Assembly (NCBI GenBank): GCA_021810635.1
Contig: JAJZIH010000014.1
Coordinates: 1 to 51,657 of the forward strand
Source of the DNA: Pseudomonadota bacterium
GTDB taxonomy: Bacteria > Pseudomonadota > Gammaproteobacteria > JAKAQQ01
DNA length: 51,657 nt
Reading direction: 5' to 3'
Part shown: one piece after another, positions 25,901 through 32,355 of the stretch
Numbering within the stretch: position 1 is the first letter of the stretch
How the letters are laid out: every line of letters begins with the position of its first letter
The notes under the pieces: model-generated
What the model was told of the DNA's origin: nothing
Seen by the model: only the letters and a program-made list of their open reading frames with translations
Databases searched by the model: none
Program-made: the position numbers and the translations under genes

Positions 25901-26185
25901 GGCGCCTCGGAGGATTTCCTGCGCCACTATACCCGGCTGCACATGCATGTCTCCGCCCTCTACGGCATGTCCGCGTTTGGCTGGGGTGAAAAGCCGCGGG
26001 CGCAGATGCTGGCCCTGATCCACCATGACCGCGGACGGGTCGGTTCGGTCATGCACCAGTTCAACACCCGGATCCGGGCTGCGATCGAAAGCTGGAACCG
26101 GGCGGCTCAGGCCCAGGGTCTGGCCAGCCTGCCGGTGGGGGCCCCGGTCCGGTTCCCGCCGGTTCCGCCCGTCCCCCGGATGTAA
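22979..26185 (+). CDS. Large secreted Asp-box beta-propeller protein (sortilin/VPS10-like)
   Basis: A 1068-residue exported protein. Residues 1-23 are a signal peptide (FNLIVAALTLALAGPAWA). About ten Asp-box or Asp-box-like turns of the form S-x-D-x-G-x-x-W follow. Examples are TTNGGDSW, SPNGGRTW, TDDGGHHW, SLDGGRHW (twice), SHDAGTHW, SRNGGAHW and SLNGGGHW. This is the layout of bacterial sortilin/VPS10-like propellers, often annotated as glycosyl hydrolases. No sialidase catalytic set is apparent. A final C-terminal part (about residues 780-1068) has a FlgD-like region (GQMIDTLWGSARSGVNEVVW) and a helical end. Role unknown; possibly extracellular binding. A strong hairpin follows the stop. 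Confidence 0.85.
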   Translation: MKKPAFNLIVAALTLALAGPAWATWGHGPFRHLAFRNLGPAVAGGRVTSVVGVAGNRNLYYVGTAGGGVWKTTNGGDSWKNIFDHGPTASIGAVTLDPHHPDWVWVGTGESNPRNDVINGAGVFFSPNGGRTWENRGLAHVGQIGAIAVNPDQPNNVFVCATGDLWKPGPDRGVFMTDDGGHHWRKVLYLNSHTGCSDIAFEPGNPRVLIAGMWPLQRYPWLLVSGGRSGGLYRSLDGGRHWTRLTKGLPQGPIGRSAIAFAPSQPETVYAVIQAKGGVLWVSHDAGTHWTEVSDNHNDDVRPFYFTDLAVMPNNPERLFMLSMKMMESTNGGVTSFYADPGVHVDHHAIWIDPHDPDRIIQGNDGGVYLSTTGGKHWRFLGNLPVEQFYQVAVADRVMPFLVCGGLQDNNAWCGASSDYRRGGVVGDQDWFQISGGDGQYVVPAPSDPNIIYATTDDGDLTRYNRVTRRARSINPYIRDILAGDILSGKVMAKQKYRFDWTSPIAVSPTDPNSVYIGADVVFHSLDGGRHWTRISPDLTRDVKAKQGPTGGPVTKDMSGAETYDTIQSITLAPTNPKVIWVGTDDGWVWVSRNGGAHWSRVTPSGAPAWARVYHVTVSPFHAGTAFVAFDAHELGNNRPYVFKTDNYGQSWHRLTNGLPDSSVLVVRQDPNDANLLMAGTMQGLYYSLNGGGHWQRLHANLTTSPVFDLQFVKPLHSLVLATHGRGMWVLDNLRPIEEFDRAVAREPFHLFTPSAGYELYASHTNGVGPAHYRAPNAPTGVVISYYLKKALKPTPTERARHETPVKIVIRSATGQMIDTLWGSARSGVNEVVWNLIYKGPTALALMPKSHGGFFGGSFGPRVVPGVYRLAVTAGGRTEVATAHVLPDPRYPVPLATYRANTRAGLEMRSVVSALNTVLNRLHAVEVGLGGVIARGNRNAAFRRAHRALIRQAVALRKTLMHFEAPLWNPKTQHGASEDFLRHYTRLHMHVSALYGMSAFGWGEKPRAQMLALIHHDRGRVGSVMHQFNTRIRAAIESWNRAAQAQGLASLPVGAPVRFPPVPPVPRM

Positions 26186-26223
26186 GTTTTCCGTTGGCGT
26201 GACGGCATTGGGAAACCGGCTTT

Positions 26224-26260
26224 CCGCAAGGCCCGCCCCTCAGGGGTGCGGGCCTTGCGG
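26224..26260 (+). terminator. Strong hairpin after the Asp-box gene
   Basis: A perfect 13-bp stem (CCGCAAGGCCCGC with GCGGGCCTTGCGG) encloses a smaller CCCC/GGGG stem. It lies 38 bp after the stop. No T run follows, so intrinsic termination may be weak, but it clearly separates the gene from the copper cassette. Confidence 0.55.
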
Positions 26261-26275
26261 TCCGGGCCTTCCGGC

Positions 26276-26593
26276 ATGGAGCAGTTGAAGGTCGCCGGGC
26301 GGCCGGTTCGGCGGGGCAGCGTCCGCCGGATCGTGTTCTGCGTTCTCGTCACCTCGACGAGCCTCTATGTCACGAGCGGGCTGATCCATCACCGGACCGC
26401 CCAGGGACGCCTCGCGTGTCCCGTCTGCCAGATCATGGCCCATGGATCGACCGTGGTGCCGAAGGCGGTTCCCCGCTTCACGGGTCCGATGCTCTACCGC
26501 CTGGACGGCCCGGTGTTTCCGCCCTCGTCCCCGTTCCTCCCCTCGGCCCTCCCCCTCAAACCCCAGAGCCGCGCACCGCCCCCCCTCGCCTAA
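26276..26593 (+). CDS. Small membrane/secreted protein with CPVC motif
   Basis: A 105-residue protein of unknown family. A basic N-terminus and one hydrophobic stretch (IVFCVLVTSTSLYVTSGLI) are followed by HH, then ACPVCQIMAHG, and a proline-rich tail. The layout (membrane anchor, histidines, CxxC, His) resembles small DUF2946-type proteins found near copper genes, and it lies 108 bp before the copper cassette. I did not use the earlier start at 26246 because it falls inside the terminator hairpin. No ribosome-binding site is clear. Metal binding is an inference. Confidence 0.4.
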   Translation: MEQLKVAGRPVRRGSVRRIVFCVLVTSTSLYVTSGLIHHRTAQGRLACPVCQIMAHGSTVVPKAVPRFTGPMLYRLDGPVFPPSSPFLPSALPLKPQSRAPPPLA

Positions 26594-26701
26594 GAATCTG
26601 GGGATTCCCGGGGTTCCGGCTTTTGAGCCGGGCCCGGGGTCGTTGAAACCGACCGGCGCTCCTGGTTGAGGAGTGGTCTGGTCGCAGGCGAGGAATGCGA
26701 A

Positions 26702-27670
26702 ATGATGAGAGCGGTGCATGTTTCCCGCGCCCGGGAACGAAGGGGTGTTGGGCGGCCCGTCCATCGGCCTGTGGGCGGGTTTGCTGCCTGCGGATGGCTC
26801 CTGGGAACACTCTTGGCAGCTGTCGGGATGATCGGGCCGGGGGCGTTTGCCCACGCCGTGGTGGGGCAGAGGATTTTCCCGGCCACGCTGACCTTCGACG
26901 ATCCGGGAGTGGCGGATGAGCTTCCACTCGTCTTCAACGCCCTGCCCGGACCTCAGGGCATCACGGACAGCCTGTCTTTGGGTTACGCCAAGACGCTGAC
27001 CCGGCGCTTCGGCCTCGTGGTGGCTACGGACTACCAGCAGATCGAGCCCGCAACCGGCCCCCCGCTCAGAGGTTGGGACAACTGGACGCTGGGCGCAGTC
27101 TACCAGCTCTACAAGATCCCCTCGACGGAATCGATCGGTCTCGTGCAGTTCACGGATACGTTTGGAGGCAGCGGCAGCAGCGCCATCGGTTCTCCGGGAT
27201 CCGTCTACACGCCCGAGTTCGCCTTCGGCCAGGGCTTTGGCTTTCTGCCTTTTTCACTCCGCGCCCTCACGCCCTTTGCCATTACGGGGGCGGTCTCGGA
27301 AAACATACCGAGCGCGTCCGTCCAGGCTCCCCGGGTCCTCAACTGGGACTTTTCCCTTCAGTACAGCATCCCTTATCTCCAGGACTTCGTCCGCTATGAG
27401 GGCATCGGGGCCCCGTTCAACAACATGGTCCCTATCGTCGAGATCCCCATGCAGACCTGTCTGGATGCCGGCTGCCCGGCCCGGACGACCGGAGATATCG
27501 ACCCGGGTCTGATCTGGATCGGCCATGACTTGCAGTGGGGCGTGGAACTGGAGTTTCCCGTCAACGCGGCGAGCGGAAACCGTCCCGGCATCGTCCTCGG
27601 CGTGGACTTTTACTTCGACGACCTGTTCCCCAAGACACTCGGAGCCCCCCTTTTCGGAGACCGCACATGA
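26702..27670 (+). CDS. Predicted outer-membrane beta-barrel protein of the copper cassette
   Basis: A 322-residue exported protein with a signal peptide (hydrophobic GWLLGTLLAAVGMIGPGAF, cleavage near AFAHA). The rest alternates short amphipathic strands and turns rich in Gly, Ser and aromatic residues (LSLGYAKTLTRRFGLVVATD, WTLGAVYQLYKI), ending in a strand with FYFDDLFPKT. This suggests an outer-membrane barrel of the kind often annotated as transporter-like or MetA-pathway protein. Its stop overlaps the copC start by 4 bp (ATGA), so it should work with copC/copD, perhaps in copper passage. Substrate is inferred from context only. Confidence 0.62.
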   Translation: MMRAVHVSRARERRGVGRPVHRPVGGFAACGWLLGTLLAAVGMIGPGAFAHAVVGQRIFPATLTFDDPGVADELPLVFNALPGPQGITDSLSLGYAKTLTRRFGLVVATDYQQIEPATGPPLRGWDNWTLGAVYQLYKIPSTESIGLVQFTDTFGGSGSSAIGSPGSVYTPEFAFGQGFGFLPFSLRALTPFAITGAVSENIPSASVQAPRVLNWDFSLQYSIPYLQDFVRYEGIGAPFNNMVPIVEIPMQTCLDAGCPARTTGDIDPGLIWIGHDLQWGVELEFPVNAASGNRPGIVLGVDFYFDDLFPKTLGAPLFGDRT

Positions 27671-28047
27671 AACGCGATCGATCCCGTCCTGCCCGGATGA
27701 TGCTGGCCCTTCTGCTGTCGGGTGTTTTCCTGACCGGTTCGCCGGCTCTGGCCCATGCCTTTCCCGAGCGTTCGATTCCCCATGTGGGCGCCCGTCTCAA
27801 GGTGGCGCCCCGTCTCGTCACCATCTGGTTCGATGCCGGCATCGAACCGGTCTTTTCCCATCTCATCGTCCGCAGCCGGAAGGGCCGGAAAGTGAGTATC
27901 GGCAACGGATTCATCCCGAAGGGGAGCCATACGATCCTCGAAACCCGCTTGCACCCGATCGGTCCGGGCGTTTATTTTGTCGTCTGGAGCGTCATTGCGT
28001 TCGACGGCCACCATACGGAAGGCCGCTGGTATTTCCGGGTTCGCTGA
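27667..28047 (+). CDS. copC: Periplasmic copper-binding protein CopC
   Basis: A 126-residue periplasmic protein. Signal peptide cleavage after PALA would leave an N-terminal His (HAFPERSIP), the first Cu(II) ligand of the CopC histidine brace. The DGHHTEGRWYFRV end contains the conserved Asp-x-His ligands (DGH). The central P-x-V-x-I-W-F-D-A and SHLIVRSRKGRKV strands match the family; the Met-rich Cu(I) site is not seen. It is translationally coupled to the barrel gene before it, and copD begins 16 bp after its stop. It should hand copper to the CopD membrane protein. Confidence 0.86.
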   Translation: MKRDRSRPARMMLALLLSGVFLTGSPALAHAFPERSIPHVGARLKVAPRLVTIWFDAGIEPVFSHLIVRSRKGRKVSIGNGFIPKGSHTILETRLHPIGPGVYFVVWSVIAFDGHHTEGRWYFRVR

Positions 28048-28063
28048 GGCGGAGGGTTCCATC

Positions 28064-29617
28064 ATGCATCCCCTGTACATTGCGTTGACCGCGACCGACG
28101 TGATCGCGGTGGTTTCGTCCATCGGTGCCTGGGCGGTCTGGCTCTGGGTGCTGCCAGGGGACCCGGACGAAGGGTTCCCGCGCTCCTTCTGGTGGTGGGC
28201 TGGAGCTGGGCTCCTCTTCCTGACCTTGACGAGCGGACTGATCCTGGTTTCCCGTAGCCTGGAAATGAGCCGGGGACCGGTCTCGGCCCTGCCCACCGTG
28301 ATTCCCGTCGTCCTTTCGGCCACGCGGTTCGGCCGGATCTGGGTGACCCGCATCCCCGTCCTCCTCGTACTCTGGCTGCTCTGGGGCGCCGGATGGCGAT
28401 GGCACCACCGGGCCCGGCTGATCGGCGGATTCGTCCTGGTCGGGCTTTTCGCCATCGCCTTTACGCGCAGTGAAACCGGGCACCCGGCGGACCACGGAAG
28501 TTTCCGGCTGCCGGTTTTCGTGGACTGGATCCATCTCGTGGCGGCAGGGCTCTGGATCGGGGCCCTCTTCAGCATCGCACTGTTCGTGTTTCCCGCCCTG
28601 AGGCGGCGCCTCGCGGACGGAACGAGCGAACGGCCCGCCGTGATCTTCTCGCGCCTGTCGACGCTGGCCGGGGTGGGGCTCGGGCTGATCCTCGTAACCG
28701 GTATCGATACGGCCTGGCAGCAACTGGGCAGCTGGTCGGCCTTCGTGACCTCCACCTATGGCGAGGTCCTCCTCGTGAAACTGGGCTTGGTCCTGGTCCT
28801 GGTCGTGATCGGCGCCTACAACCGCTACGTCCGCTTGCCGGCCATCCGCCGGGTGTGCGGGCTTCCTCCCCGCTCCGGCTGGGATCGTTTCGTGCGCCGC
28901 CGGAGTACCGCGCCGGCACCCGCAACCGGGCCGGCCTCGCCGTCCGATGAACTCAACCGGTGCTACCATTCGGTCGTCGTCGAAAGCCTGGTCGGTTTCC
29001 TGGTCCTGATCGCCGCCTCGGTCCTGCTCCACGGCATGCCGCCTGCCGCCATGGCCCAGGTTCCGGCCGGATTCGGGGTGGGGCTGGGATCATCATCCGG
29101 CGGATCCTCCCCGGGCAGTGATCCGGCCGGCCGCACGGGAGCCATGCGGATGGCGCGGTCGCGAACGACGTTTCCCTTTGGGTTTCCCGGAGTCGGCCGG
29201 CTGGCGGGCCGGACGGTGCAGGTCGTTGCGCTCGACCGCTTCCGCTTCGACCCCTCACGCATTGCGGTGGCGCCCGGTGCAACGGTCCGTTTCGTCATCA
29301 CCAACCGGGGGCACTTGGTGCACGAGTTCGTGATCGGCGATCTGGCCGAGCAGTTGGACCATGAACGGGCCATGGAGCGCCATCCCCACATGAAGATGGA
29401 GGATCCGAACGGGGTGACCGTGGGACCGGGACAGACCCGCTCCCTGGTCTGGCACTTTCCGGACCGGCCCATGACCGTCGAGTACGCCTGTCATGAAGCG
29501 GGGCATTTCGCGGCCGGAATGATGGGGCTGATCGAAGTCGGGCGTCCGCTCGACTATCGCCCGGCCGGCCTCGAATCCCTGCCAGGGGGAGGCTGGAGGA
29601 TTCTTCAGCGTCCCTGA
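28064..29617 (+). CDS. copD: CopD copper-import protein fused to a C-terminal cupredoxin
   Basis: A 517-residue protein of two parts. Residues 1 to about 330 are a CopD-type polytopic membrane domain with roughly eight helices, including FVDWIHLVAAGLWIGALFS (conserved His in HLxAxxxWxGA) and LGLVLVLVVIGAYNRY. After a Gly/Ser linker (GLGSSSGGSSPGSD), about residues 385-500 form a cupredoxin domain. It carries a complete type-1 site: His in GHLVHEFVIG, and Cys, His and Met in YACHEAGHFAAGMMG. CopD normally lacks such a domain. GGAGGG precedes the ATG, which settles the start. The fusion suggests copper is passed directly between the cupredoxin and the membrane channel. Confidence 0.88.
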   Translation: MHPLYIALTATDVIAVVSSIGAWAVWLWVLPGDPDEGFPRSFWWWAGAGLLFLTLTSGLILVSRSLEMSRGPVSALPTVIPVVLSATRFGRIWVTRIPVLLVLWLLWGAGWRWHHRARLIGGFVLVGLFAIAFTRSETGHPADHGSFRLPVFVDWIHLVAAGLWIGALFSIALFVFPALRRRLADGTSERPAVIFSRLSTLAGVGLGLILVTGIDTAWQQLGSWSAFVTSTYGEVLLVKLGLVLVLVVIGAYNRYVRLPAIRRVCGLPPRSGWDRFVRRRSTAPAPATGPASPSDELNRCYHSVVVESLVGFLVLIAASVLLHGMPPAAMAQVPAGFGVGLGSSSGGSSPGSDPAGRTGAMRMARSRTTFPFGFPGVGRLAGRTVQVVALDRFRFDPSRIAVAPGATVRFVITNRGHLVHEFVIGDLAEQLDHERAMERHPHMKMEDPNGVTVGPGQTRSLVWHFPDRPMTVEYACHEAGHFAAGMMGLIEVGRPLDYRPAGLESLPGGGWRILQRP

Positions 29618-29636
29618 GGCCGCATCTCGAAAGCAG

Positions 29637-29879
29637 TCAGGACGAGGAGGCCTCGTGGTGGACCGAGTTCACCGCATCCTCCTCGATCGCCTCGTAATGG
29701 ATGCTGGGCACGTCTCCGCTGCGGTAGTAGGGCCGGCCGGACCGCAGTTCGGCCAGCGCCCGGTCCCTCTCCTCACGGTTGTCGAACCATCGGTCGACCT
29801 GGAAGTCCGGGCCGATGAGGTGGGGAGCCGCCATGGGATCCGAGGGATCCATCCGGGCACGGATGCCGTAACGTTTCAT
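29637..29879 (-). CDS. Small conserved-looking protein of unknown function
   Basis: An 80-residue soluble protein: MKRYGIRARMDPSDPM at the start, a middle with DFQVDRWFDNREERDRALAE, then PYYRSGDVPSIHYEAIEE. The aromatic and charged pattern suggests a small alpha/beta protein. I do not recognise the family with certainty. It lies 54 bp downstream of gshA on the same strand and has its own good promoter overlapping the gshA stop. It converges on copD. Confidence 0.55.
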   Translation of the reverse strand: MKRYGIRARMDPSDPMAAPHLIGPDFQVDRWFDNREERDRALAELRSGRPYYRSGDVPSIHYEAIEEDAVNSVHHEASSS

Positions 29880-29908
29880 GCGAGATCCAAAATCAGGGGG
29901 ATCCCGTC

Positions 29909-29937
29909 ATTATAAGATGACCGGACGGACAGGTCAG
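29909..29937 (-). promoter_or_regulatory. Promoter of the 80-residue protein gene
   Basis: Minus strand: CTGACC at 29937-29932, a 17-bp spacer, then a perfect TATAAT at 29914-29909. The ATG is 30 bp beyond. The -35 overlaps the gshA stop codon. Confidence 0.55.
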
Positions 29938-31547
29938 GAGAAATGGGGCGGAAAGGCGGGGGTTCCCTCGGTGCGGGGGCAGACCGGCGGATCAGCTTCG
30001 AGGAACCGGGCGAGGTAGTCCTCGAACGAGAGGCCGGGGGCGGCCTCGAGACGCTCTTGGTCTTCCACGGATTGTCGGGCCCCGGCCTCGAATGCCGCCC
30101 GGTCTTCGGCATCGATCCGGATCCCGGCCAGGGCGTGGGCGTGGCATCGGGCGATTTCCAGCCCGAAATCGGTGTGCCCGGCGCCTAACCGTTCCATTTC
30201 CCGGAGTACCCAGGCGGCCGGGGTTTCATCGGGATTCCGGCAGCGGGCGCGGGCGAGATCGAGGGACTTCCGGTAAAGCGGCTCCCCGGTGACCCGGGTC
30301 AGGTGTCCGGCAATGGGTTCCAGAGCGTCGAGGGTCCGGCCAAGCCTCGTCTCGAGTGGCTCAAATCCACCAGGGTCGCGGATCGGCAGCCGGGGCTGGC
30401 GTCCTTCATAGGCGACCAGCCTGAGGTTGCCCTCGTTCATGAACCGTTCGTCCTCTGAAAGAGGCGGACTGTCCTCGGCGAGACACCACCAGAGGAACAC
30501 TTCGAGGAAAGCCATCGTCTCAGGAGCAACCCCTAGGGGCGAACGAGGATCGACGTCCAGGATGCGGATTTCCAGGTAGTCGACTCCGCCCTGCCGGAGC
30601 GACTGGAGGGGTCGCTGGCCGGGATGCTTGAGGGCCTTGGGCCGGGCGATGCTGTAGTACTCGTTCTCGATCTGCAGGACGTGGTCGTTGAGCTGGCGCC
30701 AGGTGCCGTCCGCGCTCCGGATCCCGATCCGTCGGTAGTCGGGATCCCGGATCTGCGTGGCGCACGACAGGGTCCTCACGTATTCGTCCAGGCTGTTCAG
30801 CGAGACCCTGATTTTTTGCTGGTTCTTGTTGCGGTAGCCGATGTCGCTCATGCGGAGCGAGGTGGCCTGGGGATCGTAGAGGGTGCCGGGGTTCCAGGGG
30901 GTTGGACCGAGGCGGGTCGCGAGGCTGAAGCTTCGGCAGAGGGCCGGGGAGGCGCCGAAGAGATAGCAGGGGATCCAGGCGTTGCGGGCGAAGTTGCGCA
31001 GGATGGAAAAGTAGCTGCCGTTGCGCAGGTGCCCAGCCACCGGGCCCGGGGAGCCGGGGGGCTGCGCCTGATCCCACAACAGGTCGGGAAACGAGAAATT
31101 GAAATGGATCCCGGCGATGACCTGCATGAAGCGGCCGTAACGATGGGCGAGCCCCACGCGATAGCGGTGTCTTAAAAGTCCCTGGAGGGAGGTCCCGTAG
31201 CGGGCGATCGGGATTTCGGCCTCGTCCCGGATGGACGGCGGCATGCTGAGGGGCCAGAGGCGTTCCTCACCCAGGTGTTCCTGGACAAAGGCATGCAGCC
31301 GTTCGAGCTCGGCCTGAAGGCTGCGGAGGGTGGGTTGGGCTGAGGTCACGATCTCGAGCAGCGATTCGGAGTAGTCGGTCGTGAAATGCGGGTGCGTGAG
31401 GGGGGCACCCAGGCCCGCCGGGTGGGGACTCTGGGCGATCCGGCCGTCCGGACCGATCCTGAGCGCTTCCCGCTCGATGCCGCGCCGGCACCCTGTGAAA
31501 CAGGCTTCGGGCAGGTCCAGAAGGGAGAACCGTCGCTGGTCGGTCAC
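29934..31547 (-). CDS. gshA: Glutamate-cysteine ligase
   Basis: A 537-residue enzyme of the gammaproteobacterial GshA type, making gamma-glutamylcysteine, the first step of glutathione. Recognisable blocks are GIEREALRIGPDGRIAQSPH, LTHPHFTTDYSESLLEI, PLSMPPSI, RYGRFMQVIAGIHFNFSF and YLEIRILDVDPRSPLG (substrate-binding). Length is close to the E. coli enzyme (518). It supports the GST encoded elsewhere in the window. No gshB is present. It lies 115 bp downstream of pilE but probably has its own promoter. Confidence 0.95.
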   Translation of the reverse strand: MTDQRRFSLLDLPEACFTGCRRGIEREALRIGPDGRIAQSPHPAGLGAPLTHPHFTTDYSESLLEIVTSAQPTLRSLQAELERLHAFVQEHLGEERLWPLSMPPSIRDEAEIPIARYGTSLQGLLRHRYRVGLAHRYGRFMQVIAGIHFNFSFPDLLWDQAQPPGSPGPVAGHLRNGSYFSILRNFARNAWIPCYLFGASPALCRSFSLATRLGPTPWNPGTLYDPQATSLRMSDIGYRNKNQQKIRVSLNSLDEYVRTLSCATQIRDPDYRRIGIRSADGTWRQLNDHVLQIENEYYSIARPKALKHPGQRPLQSLRQGGVDYLEIRILDVDPRSPLGVAPETMAFLEVFLWWCLAEDSPPLSEDERFMNEGNLRLVAYEGRQPRLPIRDPGGFEPLETRLGRTLDALEPIAGHLTRVTGEPLYRKSLDLARARCRNPDETPAAWVLREMERLGAGHTDFGLEIARCHAHALAGIRIDAEDRAAFEAGARQSVEDQERLEAAPGLSFEDYLARFLEADPPVCPRTEGTPAFPPHFS

Positions 31548-31662
31548 GGAGAGAACACCGGTGGGGGGTAGGGCATTGTAGCCCGCCTTCGGCCTGCGCC
31601 GGGTTGGCGTCCCGCTGCGGTGCCGGCCGGGGGCGCGTTGAACGGATCCTGAAGGTGGTGTT

Positions 31663-32076
31663 TTACTGCCAGCAGTGGGTTGTCCCTTCGGTCCCGGTGA
31701 CCCCCTTGATTCCGAGCGAAGTCAGGGTGAAGTTCCCGCAGTGGGTGTCCTGCACCTGTCCGCCCTGCGCGGTGGCCGTGAGCGTGAAGGTCTGGGGTTG
31801 GGCGGAGGTGACCGTCACGACATAGTCGCCGTTTCCGCTGGTCACGTTGTCCGAGGCATAACCCAGGGCCGTGAGCGCGGTCGTGTACTGGTTGTATTGG
31901 GTGTAGTACTCCCCTTCGCTGTTCGAGACCTCAAGGAGGGTCTTGATGGCGTCCGTCCGGTTGGCGCTGAGTAGGTATTGCTGGTAGGCCGGTATCGCGA
32001 TCGAAAAGAGGATGCCGGCAATGGCGATGACGACCAGCAGTTCGATCAGGCTGAAACCCGTATTTCGGCTTTTCAT
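31663..32076 (-). CDS. pilE: Type IV major-pilin-like protein PilE
   Basis: A 137-residue prepilin. A short basic leader MKSRNTG is followed by the prepilin peptidase site and the N-methylated helix FSLIELLVVIAIAGILFSIA, with Glu5 present. The globular part ends with a disulfide-bounded D-region (THCGNFTL to THCW). It is the last gene of the minor-pilin operon, a common place for the small PilE-type minor pilin in gammaproteobacteria, so it may be a minor rather than the major pilin. Its ATG overlaps the stop of the preceding small gene (TGATG). Confidence 0.9.
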   Translation of the reverse strand: MKSRNTGFSLIELLVVIAIAGILFSIAIPAYQQYLLSANRTDAIKTLLEVSNSEGEYYTQYNQYTTALTALGYASDNVTSGNGDYVVTVTSAQPQTFTLTATAQGGQVQDTHCGNFTLTSLGIKGVTGTEGTTHCWQ

Positions 32077-32342
32077 CACCGGATCTCCGGTCGGTGGGGG
32101 ATGCCCTTGTGGGGATGGGGCAGAGGGAAACGCCGTTGGGCATGAACCTGTTCCAGGGCCCGGAGGGCTTGGGGGGACATCACGTAATGGCTGCCGTCCC
32201 GGCGGACGGCCAGGCCCGTGTCCAGGTTGACGATCGTGCCGTCCCGGCGGACGATCGCTGGCGCTGTGGCTTGGGCCACGGCCGGAGCCAATACGGCGAG
32301 CCCAAGACAAAGTGCCGTGAGTCGGGTTGGGAAATGTTTCAC
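32076..32342 (-). CDS. Small secreted protein between pilY1 and pilE
   Basis: An 88-residue protein starting at GTG with a very strong AAGGAGG site 8 nt upstream. Residues 1-26 are a signal peptide (LTALCLGLAVLAPAVAQA). The mature part is short and basic, with two strand-like repeats (IVRRDGTIVNLDTGLAV and RRDGSHYVMSPQ), then a His/Pro/Arg-rich tail. No known family. It sits 13 bp after pilY1 and overlaps pilE, so it is expressed with the pilus genes. A role in pilus or PilY1 assembly is only inferred. Confidence 0.6.
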   Translation of the reverse strand: MKHFPTRLTALCLGLAVLAPAVAQATAPAIVRRDGTIVNLDTGLAVRRDGSHYVMSPQALRALEQVHAQRRFPLPHPHKGIPHRPEIR

Positions 32343-32355
32343 GGTCGTTCCTCCT

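Noticed and set aside
27977-28063. Earlier start of copD inside copC
   Set aside because: The additional 29 residues are antiphase copC sequence, and GGAGGG directly before the ATG at 28064 marks the real start.
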